Source: Sphingobacterium phlebotomi
GTDB taxonomy: Bacteria; Bacteroidota; Bacteroidia; Sphingobacteriales; Sphingobacteriaceae
Assembly: GCF_008180195.1 (NCBI RefSeq)
Contig: NZ_VTAV01000010.1
Span: forward strand, 14,971-78,970
DNA: 64,000 nt
Reading direction: 5' to 3'
Position 1 is the stretch's first letter, and each line of letters starts with the position of its first letter. The notes beneath the pieces are model-generated. The model searched no databases and was not told where the DNA came from. It was given only the letters and a program-made list of their open reading frames with translations. Below, piece after piece: positions 8,259 to 15,634 of the stretch. Made by a program: the position numbers and the translations under genes.

Positions 8259-9815
8259 ATGGCATCCAGTACAGAAGAATTTATTGAAAAAATCACGACT
8301 TCCTACAATCCTGAGGGAGAATATATCCAATTAGGCTCAGGCATATTAGGTAATGAGGTTGTTACAAATGCTAAGGTAAACTTGGCGCTTAAAATCATGA
8401 ATCGTCATGGGCTCATTGCCGGTGCTACTGGTACAGGGAAAACCCGTACCTTACAATTGATTGCAGAGCAACTGTCTGATAAAGGGGTGCCTGTTTTTAT
8501 GCTCGATGTTAAAGGTGATCTGTCTGGATTGGCGGAACCGGGAAAAACAAACGATGCATTGATAGAGCGTGGAGAGCTTGTTGGAATTCCGTTCGAACCG
8601 GCACATTTTCCATTAGAAATATTTTCTCTGAGTGGTAAGCTAGGAGCACCTATGCGTATTACCGCACAAGATTTTGGGCCCATCCTCTTAGCTAGGATAT
8701 TAGATTTGAACGATACACAAACAGGTGTATTGTCCGCCATATTTAAGTATGCAGAAGACCAGCAATGGGAACTGATTGACTTAAATGATGTAAAGAAACT
8801 GCTTACTTACTTGACAGATGGCCCGGGAGCGGGAGAGATAAAGGAAGATTACGGCAAAATAAGCACGGCAACTTCCGGAACTATTTTACGAAAAATGGTA
8901 GCCGTAGAGCAACAGGGCATAGCCCATATCTTCGGAGAGAAAGAATTTGATATCCAGGATTTGTTCAATAGAGTAGATGGGCGTGGCGTGATTACATTAT
9001 TGAATATTTCGGATATTCAAGACCAACCGTTGGTATTTTCTACTTTTCTGTTAAGTCTTTTAGCACAATTGTTCAAGAAATTACCTGAAGTAGGCGATTT
9101 GGATAAACCCAAGTTGGTTTTTTTCTTTGATGAAGCACATTTATTATTTAATGGTGCTTCAAAAGCTTTTCTCACACAAGTTGAACAGATTATACGTTTG
9201 ATCCGTTCGAAAGGAATTGGTGTATTCTTCTGTACACAAGCGGCAACTGATATTCCAGCATCTGTCTTAGGGCAATTGGGTAATCGTGTGCAGCACGCAC
9301 TGCGGGCTTTTACACCCAATGATGCGGATAATCTTCGTAAAACAGTAAAGACATATCCGTATTCTCCATTTTATGAAATCGACAAGGTGTTGACTTCGTT
9401 AGGCACGGGACAAGCGTTGATCACGGTACTCAATGAAAAAGGTATCCCTACAGAAGTAGTGGCTACGCATTTAGTTCCTGCAAGAGCGGTTATGGGGCCA
9501 AGCCAGTCCGAGACCTATACTCGGATTACAACAGATTCAGAATTTTATGGCAAATATCAAGAGCGGATAGAGCGGAGAAGTGCAGCGGAAATTGTAGACG
9601 AAAAGATGGCAGTCTTTGAGGCTAAACAGGAACAGGAGAAAGTAGAGAAAGAGACTGCGAAATCGACAGGCCGTAGTACGAGTAGACGAAGCTCCAGACA
9701 GACGCCGATGGAGGCTGCTAAAACACAGGCTTCACGTACATTAGCCCGGGAGGGGGCGAAGCTTTTAGGGAAATTGGCAAACGGTATTCTAAATGCCATG
9801 TTCAAAAAGAAATAG
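8259..9815 (+). CDS. HerA-like ATPase (DUF853 / YjgR-type helicase-like protein)
   Basis: 518 aa from the ATG at 8259 (MASSTEEF); an upstream in-frame ATG at 8220 adds 13 residues of unlikely leader. Walker A GATGTGKT is at residues 55-62 with Lys61, and Walker B LVFFFDEAH has Asp291-Glu292. The FtsK/HerA-type fold is followed by a charged, Ser/Arg/Gln-rich linker (about 440-480) and a C-terminal LAREGAKLLGKLANGIL helix typical of DUF853. The biological role of DUF853 proteins is poorly defined; NTP hydrolysis is well supported. No NurA-like nuclease lies next to it. Confidence 0.88.
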   Translation: MASSTEEFIEKITTSYNPEGEYIQLGSGILGNEVVTNAKVNLALKIMNRHGLIAGATGTGKTRTLQLIAEQLSDKGVPVFMLDVKGDLSGLAEPGKTNDALIERGELVGIPFEPAHFPLEIFSLSGKLGAPMRITAQDFGPILLARILDLNDTQTGVLSAIFKYAEDQQWELIDLNDVKKLLTYLTDGPGAGEIKEDYGKISTATSGTILRKMVAVEQQGIAHIFGEKEFDIQDLFNRVDGRGVITLLNISDIQDQPLVFSTFLLSLLAQLFKKLPEVGDLDKPKLVFFFDEAHLLFNGASKAFLTQVEQIIRLIRSKGIGVFFCTQAATDIPASVLGQLGNRVQHALRAFTPNDADNLRKTVKTYPYSPFYEIDKVLTSLGTGQALITVLNEKGIPTEVVATHLVPARAVMGPSQSETYTRITTDSEFYGKYQERIERRSAAEIVDEKMAVFEAKQEQEKVEKETAKSTGRSTSRRSSRQTPMEAAKTQASRTLAREGAKLLGKLANGILNAMFKKK

Positions 9816-9830
9816 AATAAATAATATTTT

Positions 9831-9838
9831 TATCTTTG
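9831..9838 (+). promoter_or_regulatory. -7 promoter box TATCTTTG for the nucleotidyltransferase gene
   Basis: An exact match to the Bacteroidota -7 consensus TAnnTTTG, followed by a 42-base stretch to the start codon at 9881. No clear -33 TTG is seen at the usual spacing. Confidence 0.6.
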
Positions 9839-9880
9839 TCGCACTTGGATTTTTGTAATTGATTAATAATAAAATAGATA

Positions 9881-10795
9881 ATGAGTAAACCAACATTGTT
9901 AATTCTAGCCGCAGGAATGGCGAGTAGATACGGATCGTTAAAACAGATTGATGGATTTGGTCCGAATGAAGAAACCATCATTGACTATTCTATATACGAT
10001 GCTATTCGTGCCGGTTTTGGGAAAGTAGTATTTATTATTCGAGAAGAGTTTTTAGAGAAGATGCGTGAAGTTTTTGATGAAAAGCTGAAAGGTAAGATTG
10101 AGGTGGATTACGCTTTTCAAAGTTTTGACTTGACGAAATTTGGTGTGGACAGGGTAATCGAGCGTACAAAGCCTTGGGGAACTGCGCATGCTGTTATGAG
10201 TGCGAAAGAGCATATCAATGAACCTTTTTGTGTGATTAACGCGGATGATTTCTACGGCAAGGATGCCTTTGAGAAAATGGCTGCCTTTTTACGTGACGAG
10301 GTTACGGATGACAAGATGGCTTTAATGGGATTTAAGGTTGGTAATACGATGTCAGATTATGGGTATGTTTCTAGAGGTGTGTGTGATGTAGATGGAGAGG
10401 GGAATATGGCTTCGGTAACGGAGCGTACAAATATTTACTATGTAACAGATGATGCCGGTAATAAGAAGATTGTTTATGAAGAAGAAGGTGAACAGCATGA
10501 TTTAGCCCCGGATACTAGAGTTTCGATGAATTTCTGGGGTTTTACTCCTCGGGTTTTTGAGGTGGCTCAAAGCATGTTTGCTAAATTTGTGGAAGAGAAC
10601 GGTGATAATCCGAAATCGGAGTTTTTTATTCCATCTGTTCCAGATTATATGGTAAAAAATAACATGGCCAGCTTTCGGGTCATTCCAACATCTTCTAAAT
10701 GGTTTGGTGTGACATACAAAGAAGATAAACCTATTGTACAGGAATCTATCTCGAATCTTGTTAAAGAAGGAGTCTATCCAGAAAAGTTGTTTTAG
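9881..10795 (+). CDS. Nucleotidyltransferase (sugar-1-phosphate NTP transferase-like)
   Basis: 304 aa. The N-terminus LLILAAGMASRYGSLKQ is the nucleotide-binding signature LxAAGxxxRxG...K of sugar-phosphate nucleotidyltransferases. A later NADDFYGKDAFE segment carries the acidic metal-binding residues. It resembles UTP-glucose-1-phosphate uridylyltransferase-like enzymes, but lacks the usual product-loop signatures that would fix the sugar. It is monocistronic or co-transcribed with the DUF2459 gene 61 bases downstream. Cytoplasmic; probable role in sugar-nucleotide supply for envelope polymers (inference). Confidence 0.82.
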   Translation: MSKPTLLILAAGMASRYGSLKQIDGFGPNEETIIDYSIYDAIRAGFGKVVFIIREEFLEKMREVFDEKLKGKIEVDYAFQSFDLTKFGVDRVIERTKPWGTAHAVMSAKEHINEPFCVINADDFYGKDAFEKMAAFLRDEVTDDKMALMGFKVGNTMSDYGYVSRGVCDVDGEGNMASVTERTNIYYVTDDAGNKKIVYEEEGEQHDLAPDTRVSMNFWGFTPRVFEVAQSMFAKFVEENGDNPKSEFFIPSVPDYMVKNNMASFRVIPTSSKWFGVTYKEDKPIVQESISNLVKEGVYPEKLF

Positions 10796-10856
10796 CATCT
10801 TGAGAAAGTTATTTTTGAAAAGGTTGATTGAAAAATCGACCTTTTTGTTTTGATAT

Positions 10857-11555
10857 ATGATATTTGTTAAGTGTATTGTAAAAGTTTTAGGTAAGGCAAT
10901 TTTAGGTTTCATAGCCTTTGTGGTGCTTTATTTTCTTGTTGAAGCGATTTTATCCAGAATTCCTGGGTATAAAATCGCGAAACAAGACCAACCTAAAGAC
11001 ATCGCTATATATGTAATGTCCAATGGTGTACATACGGATATTGTTTTGCCCGTGGAGCATGGCGTTATAAAGTGGTTTTCCATTTTTCCTTTTGAAAACA
11101 CACGGGGACAGAACCCCAATCAACATTATGTAGGAATAGGCTGGGGGGATAAAGGTTTTTATTTAAATACGCCCGAATGGAAGGATTTAAAATTATCCAC
11201 TGCGCTGGTAGCTGCGCTAGGAATGGGAGAGACGGCTTTGCATGTTACCTATTATCATAGTGTACAAGAAAGCGATATGTGTTATAAAGTGATGATTGAT
11301 AAGAATCAATACAATATCATTAAAGATTATATATTGGAAAGTCTGGACACGGATTCATCCGGTAACCCGATATATATTGAAACAACAGCGCAATACGGTG
11401 AGCACGATGCCTTTTATGAAGCAAAGGAAGCCTATAATCTGTTTTTCTCATGTAATACGTGGACAAACAAAATGCTCAAAAAAGCGAATCTACCCGCTGG
11501 TCTGTGGACGGTATTTGATAAAGGAATTCTGAGGCACTATGAAAATCTAAGGTAA
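10857..11555 (+). CDS. DUF2459 / TIGR02117-type membrane-anchored protein
   Basis: 232 aa with one N-terminal membrane helix (about residues 10-32) and a periplasmic domain. The segment YVMSNGVHTDIVLPV near residue 50, GWGDKGFYLNTPEW near 95 and FFSCNTWTNKMLKKANLPAG near 200 match the family first noted near urease genes in other bacteria. The conserved His, Asp and Cys-Asn-Thr-Trp residues suggest a papain-like amidase fold (inference). No urease genes are in this window. It ends at a terminator shared with dnaK. Confidence 0.78.
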   Translation: MIFVKCIVKVLGKAILGFIAFVVLYFLVEAILSRIPGYKIAKQDQPKDIAIYVMSNGVHTDIVLPVEHGVIKWFSIFPFENTRGQNPNQHYVGIGWGDKGFYLNTPEWKDLKLSTALVAALGMGETALHVTYYHSVQESDMCYKVMIDKNQYNIIKDYILESLDTDSSGNPIYIETTAQYGEHDAFYEAKEAYNLFFSCNTWTNKMLKKANLPAGLWTVFDKGILRHYENLR

Positions 11556-11567
11556 CAGCTGCATCAT

Positions 11568-11603
11568 AAAAAAGCCCCGGCGGAATTTCCGTCGGGGCTT
11601 TTT
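11568..11603. terminator. Bidirectional terminator between the DUF2459 gene and dnaK
   Basis: AAAAAAGCCCCGGCGGAA pairs with TTCCGTCGGGGCTTTTT (one G-U pair), minimal loop, with A and T tracts on both sides. It lies between two convergent genes and fits termination of both. Confidence 0.9.
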
Positions 11604-11631
11604 ACATATATTATTGATTAACAAAACAAAA

Positions 11632-13542
11632 CTATTTCACTTCTTCAAACTCTACATCTTGCACGTCATCACCGCCTTGTTTATTGTTATCTTGTGCTTG
11701 ACTAGCGTCACCTTGTGGTTGTTCTGCTCCACCTTGTTGTGAGGCAGCATACATTTCTTCCGAAGCTGCGTTCCAAGCATTTTGAAGTTCAGCAGAAGCT
11801 GTATCGATGTCGGCAAAGTTTTTCGCAGCATAAGCTGTCTTCAATTTTTCTAAACCGGTTTCAATAACACCTTTTTTATCTGCGGATAATTTGTCACCAT
11901 ATTCTTTCAACTGTTTCTCGGTTGAGAAGATTAAGGCATCAGCCGCATTTATTTTTTCTGCTTCTTCTTTAACTTTTTTATCTGCTTCCGCATTCGCTTC
12001 CGCTTCTTGCTTCATTTTTTGGATTTCCTCTTCAGATAATCCAGAGGAAGCTTCGATACGGATATTTTGCTCTTTACCTGTAGCCTTGTCTTTTGCCGAT
12101 ACTTTAATAATACCATTGGCATCAATATCAAATGTTACTTCGATTTGAGGCACACCACGAGGCGCTGGCGGAATATCCGTTAACTGGAAACGTCCAATCG
12201 TACGGTTTTGTGATGCCATCGGGCGCTCTCCTTGTAGAATGTGGATTTCTACAGATGGCTGATTATCCGATGCAGTAGAGAATACTTCTGATTTTTTTGT
12301 CGGGATAGTCGTATTTGCTTCAATTAACTTGGTCATCACGCCACCCATGGTTTCGATACCTAATGAAAGCGGTGTAACGTCTAGTAACAATACATCTTTT
12401 ACTTCTCCCGTTAATACACCACCTTGGATAGCAGCTCCAAGCGCTACCACTTCGTCGGGGTTTACACCTTTTGACGGCTCTTTGCCAAAGAAGTTTTTGA
12501 CGGCTTCTACGATAGCCGGAATACGAGTAGAACCTCCCACTAAAATGATTTCATCAATATCGGAAGTAGAATAGCCTGCATTTTTCAATGCCGATTTACA
12601 AGGATCTATTGTACGTTTAATCAAATCTGCGGCTAAAGATTCAAATTTAGCACGAGAAAGTGTGCGTACTAAGTGTTTAGGACCTGTTGCATCGGCAGTG
12701 ATGTAAGGTAAGTTGATTTCTGTTGAGGTGGTGCTGGACAATTCGATTTTAGCTTTCTCAGCAGCTTCTTTTAAGCGTTGTAGCGCCATCGCATCCTTTT
12801 TAAGGTCGAAGCCATTGTTTTCATTTGCAAATTCTTCTGCCAACCAGTTGATGATAACATTATCAAAGTCATCACCACCTAAATGGGTATCACCATCTGT
12901 TGATTTTACTTCGAATACACCGTCTCCAAGTTCCAGTACAGAAACGTCATGTGTACCACCACCACAGTCAAACACGACAATTTTCATGTCTTTGTGGGCT
13001 TTGTCCAAACCGTATGCTAATGCTGCTGCGGTTGGCTCGTTGATGATACGTTTCACATTCAGCCCGGCGATTTCACCAGCTTCTTTTGTCGCTTGGCGCT
13101 GCGCATCGTTAAAATAAGCAGGCACCGTAATAACGGCTTCGGTTACTTCCTGTCCTAAAAAATCTTCTGCTGTTTTCTTCATTTTTTGAAGAATCATAGC
13201 CGAGATTTCCTGTGGTGTATATTTGCGGTCGCCGATTTCAACGCGCGGTGTATTGTTATCACCTTTCACGACCTTGTAAGGTACTTGCCCAGCTTCTTGG
13301 ATAGATTCATCGTAGGACAAACCCATAAAGCGTTTGATAGAATAAACTGTTTTTTCAGGGTTGGTGATTGCTTGACGTTTTGCAGGGTCACCTACTTTGC
13401 GTTCGCCCCCATCAACAAAAGCAACAATAGAAGGGGTAGTACGTTTTCCTTCGTTGTTTGCAATAACTACCGGCTCGTTACCCTCCATCACGGCAACACA
13501 TGAGTTTGTAGTACCTAAGTCGATTCCAATAATTTTTGACAT
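11632..13542 (-). CDS. dnaK: Molecular chaperone DnaK (Hsp70)
   Basis: 636 aa, full length. The ATPase domain starts [15 protein letters not shown] and includes the phosphate-loop segments [12 protein letters not shown] and [10 protein letters not shown]; the substrate-binding domain follows the linker [13 protein letters not shown]; the C-terminus is a Gln/Gly-rich tail ending DVEFEEVK, which resembles the Bacteroidota and E. coli DnaK tails. It folds client proteins with DnaJ and GrpE, neither of which is in the window. It is transcribed alone. A sigma-54-like promoter and upstream GACAG repeats precede it (separate entries). Confidence 0.98.
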   Translation of the reverse strand: MSKIIGIDLGTTNSCVAVMEGNEPVVIANNEGKRTTPSIVAFVDGGERKVGDPAKRQAITNPEKTVYSIKRFMGLSYDESIQEAGQVPYKVVKGDNNTPRVEIGDRKYTPQEISAMILQKMKKTAEDFLGQEVTEAVITVPAYFNDAQRQATKEAGEIAGLNVKRIINEPTAAALAYGLDKAHKDMKIVVFDCGGGTHDVSVLELGDGVFEVKSTDGDTHLGGDDFDNVIINWLAEEFANENNGFDLKKDAMALQRLKEAAEKAKIELSSTTSTEINLPYITADATGPKHLVRTLSRAKFESLAADLIKRTIDPCKSALKNAGYSTSDIDEIILVGGSTRIPAIVEAVKNFFGKEPSKGVNPDEVVALGAAIQGGVLTGEVKDVLLLDVTPLSLGIETMGGVMTKLIEANTTIPTKKSEVFSTASDNQPSVEIHILQGERPMASQNRTIGRFQLTDIPPAPRGVPQIEVTFDIDANGIIKVSAKDKATGKEQNIRIEASSGLSEEEIQKMKQEAEANAEADKKVKEEAEKINAADALIFSTEKQLKEYGDKLSADKKGVIETGLEKLKTAYAAKNFADIDTASAELQNAWNAASEEMYAASQQGGAEQPQGDASQAQDNNKQGGDDVQDVEFEEVK

Positions 13543-13607
13543 ATCTTGTTTTTTAATATTTACGAATTAGTAATTAACTTTTAATTTTAATGATATGCTA
13601 TCTCTTT

Positions 13608-13624
13608 ATCAACACCTGTGCCAA
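13608..13624 (-). promoter_or_regulatory. Sigma-54-like promoter of dnaK
   Basis: Read on the minus strand, TTGGCAC-N5-TTGAT. The sigma-54 (RpoN) consensus is TGGCAC-N5-TTGCW; the GG and spacing are exact and only the -12 C is replaced by A. The element lies about 66 bases before the dnaK start codon. No TAnnTTTG box with the exact consensus was seen in the same gap. Confidence 0.4.
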
Positions 13625-13667
13625 GGTTAAATTCGTCATAAAAATGTCTTTTATGTCGTTTTTCTCT

Positions 13668-13689
13668 CAAACTGTCCTGTCAAACTGTC
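13668..13689. repeat. Direct repeats CAAACTGTC upstream of dnaK
   Basis: CAAACTGTC occurs at 13668-13676 and 13681-13689, start-to-start 13 bases, with an extra CTGTC overlap between them. On the minus strand this reads as tandem GACAG units about 45-65 bases upstream of the sigma-54-like element, a plausible place for an activator or heat-shock regulator. Confidence 0.5.
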
Positions 13690-13732
13690 ATAATTTAGTG
13701 TTGAAAAATAGGCTTTAAGTGATAAACAATCG

Positions 13733-13760
13733 CCATAAGCCGATGGCTTACGGCTTATGG
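13733..13760. other. Hairpin CCATAAGCCG-N8-CGGCTTATGG
   Basis: A perfect 10-bp inverted repeat with an 8-nt loop, itself containing a partial copy of the stem sequence (GGCTTA). It lies in the dnaK/thioredoxin divergent gap, 66 bases before the thioredoxin-like gene. There is no T tract, so it is not a terminator; it may be an operator or a dispersed palindrome. Confidence 0.5.
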
Positions 13761-13826
13761 CATATACCTAAAATATTTTTTTACCCAGAATAAATTAGTA
13801 AATTCGTCTGGTAGACAAACATAGAC

Positions 13827-14378
13827 ATGACCTTTCAGGAATACTTAGATTATTTTGAACAGATTTTAGCTTCTCCCGAGGATTACGATCCCTACGGGGA
13901 TGAGGAATATTTAAATTACACGAAATTAAACTGGTCAAGGATGAACCGGTGGCTGAAACGGTTTGAACCGAATGACATCACAAAAACCTTGATAGCGAGC
14001 ATGACCGAACCTCAACACTGGATTGTAATTACGGAACCCTGGTGTGGTGACGCGGCCCATTCTCTGGCACAGCTTTATCAGATGGTAAAAAACAATCCCA
14101 ACATCGATTTCGAAATACAGCTCCGTGATAAGGAACCGTTGCTTATTGAGGATTATCTTACTAACGGGAGCAAATCCATTCCTAAACTTATCATCCGGAA
14201 CGACGTGGGGCATGATAAGGTTATATGGGGGCCTCGTCCACAGCCATTGCAGGATTTGTATACGCAGATGAAGAAGGAGGGGAAACCTTTTGCAGAAATT
14301 AATGAGGCTATGCAGAAATGGTATAATGAGGATAAGGGAGAGGAGTTGCAAAAAGAACTGCTTACCCAATTAAGCTGA
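13827..14378 (+). CDS. Thioredoxin-family protein with single-Cys active site (Thioredoxin_9-like)
   Basis: 183 aa. The thioredoxin-fold strand and active-site position are at HWIVITEPWCGDAAHS (about 64-79): the usual WCxxC is WCGDA, so the resolving cysteine is missing. A cis-proline-like segment SIPKLII follows at about 117. Classical disulfide reductase activity is therefore doubtful, and it may be monothiol or a binding protein. The stop is 12 bases before the MmcQ-like gene, so the two form a unit. Divergent from dnaK. Confidence 0.75.
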   Translation: MTFQEYLDYFEQILASPEDYDPYGDEEYLNYTKLNWSRMNRWLKRFEPNDITKTLIASMTEPQHWIVITEPWCGDAAHSLAQLYQMVKNNPNIDFEIQLRDKEPLLIEDYLTNGSKSIPKLIIRNDVGHDKVIWGPRPQPLQDLYTQMKKEGKPFAEINEAMQKWYNEDKGEELQKELLTQLS

Positions 14379-14390
14379 TTGTTTAGCAAA

Positions 14391-14753
14391 ATGAACATAG
14401 AAGACATTCGAGAATACTGTATTGCTAAGCCCGCAGTAACAGAAGAATTGCCTTTCGGGCCGGATACTTTAGTTTTTAAAGTTGGAGGAAAGGTGTTCCT
14501 GTTAGTGGGCTTGGATCAAGTGGAATCTTTGAGCTTCAACGTGAAGTGCGATCCCGATATAGCTGTTGAATTACGTCTGAATTATCCTGAAACAGTTATA
14601 CCTGGCTATCACATGAACAAAAAGCATTGGAATACCGTATATTGTAATCGGCAACTTCCGGACGAACGTTTGAGAATGTTTATCGATGACAGTTATGCAT
14701 TGGTCTACAATTCTCTATCTAAAGCAGTAAGGGAAAGTATAGCATACTATTAA
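14391..14753 (+). CDS. MmcQ/YjbR family DNA-binding-like protein
   Basis: 120 aa from the ATG at 14391; an in-frame TTG at 14379 is not needed. The family pattern is clear: CIAKPAVTEELPFG near the N-terminus, KVGGKVFLLV and a Y-N-HMNKKHWNTV segment, with the C-terminal DDSYALVYNSLSK. The fold (CyaY-like) is thought to bind nucleic acid or act in an unknown way. Convergent with the GLPGLI gene, overlapping it by 4 bases at the 3' ends. Confidence 0.85.
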   Translation: MNIEDIREYCIAKPAVTEELPFGPDTLVFKVGGKVFLLVGLDQVESLSFNVKCDPDIAVELRLNYPETVIPGYHMNKKHWNTVYCNRQLPDERLRMFIDDSYALVYNSLSKAVRESIAYY

Positions 14754-15616
14754 TAAATCAAATTTTCCAATAGATTCCGCCGTTGTTGCTGTGGGTTGGA
14801 ACCACCTCCGAAAAACCGATTATTGCCTAACGCATTAAAAAAATCATTCATTGTCATAGGCTTAGTTTTTTTATCTCGCCATTGACTGGGTACATTGTCT
14901 ACCACAAAATCTACGTTACGTGCCCAGTAATTGATATGCATTTCCGGTATGGCGAGACCCAATATCATACCGGGAAGACCGTGTACCAGCGCGGGGCCTC
15001 CAGATATGGGGATTTGATCGGTATAAAAAGCGACTATATAAAGTGAATCGGGCGTAGCGCCGTTGACACGCCGACAATCATAGCCTGCTATATTTCGATA
15101 TTCATCGGTAAAACGCCAGGTAATTTGCCGTAATGAGTCCTGCAGCAGGTATTTTTCATCTAACTCCAGTTCCAATTCAGTGGTGCCGTTATGAAGATTC
15201 TGATAATACACTTTATGTTCGCCCGGTCTTGTGGATTGTCGAACATTCGGCGCACCGCTTCTACGATTCGTATTTCTGGCGGCTCCTCTACCAGCGCCAC
15301 TACGACGGGGGGATGCTGTCTTTTCAATCTGCTCTTCCGCTTCAGCCGGAACCATGAGTGTTTCGTCTTCATCAAACCGCAGCGTAAACATAGAGGAGGT
15401 TTTCTCAGGGACATCATCGATGTTGCCACCAAACCGCATCATCATGCCTCGGTTTCTTCCATCAGTACGGTTGGTCATTTCACGCATCCTTGCCCTTACA
15501 TATACTTCTTTTTCAAAGCTGATAATGCCCCTGTGTGGGAAATAGGCGTGTTGTGCCGTTGATTCGGAGAAGTAAACGCTACATAGTATTATATAAACGA
15601 AAATCAGTTTTTTCAT
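14750..15616 (-). CDS. GLPGLI family protein
   Basis: 288 aa with a signal peptide (residues 1-21, ending STAQ). The name-giving motif appears as HGLPGMILGLAIPE near residue 220. Residues 100-130 are an Arg/Gly/Ser-rich insertion. The function of the family is unknown. It follows a large outer-membrane barrel gene with 18 bases between them on the same strand, the usual genomic arrangement for GLPGLI proteins, so they are likely to act together at the outer membrane (inference). Confidence 0.9.
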   Translation of the reverse strand: MKKLIFVYIILCSVYFSESTAQHAYFPHRGIISFEKEVYVRARMREMTNRTDGRNRGMMMRFGGNIDDVPEKTSSMFTLRFDEDETLMVPAEAEEQIEKTASPRRSGAGRGAARNTNRRSGAPNVRQSTRPGEHKVYYQNLHNGTTELELELDEKYLLQDSLRQITWRFTDEYRNIAGYDCRRVNGATPDSLYIVAFYTDQIPISGGPALVHGLPGMILGLAIPEMHINYWARNVDFVVDNVPSQWRDKKTKPMTMNDFFNALGNNRFFGGGSNPQQQRRNLLENLIY

Positions 15617-15634
15617 TTGAATAAGTTGTTTTTT

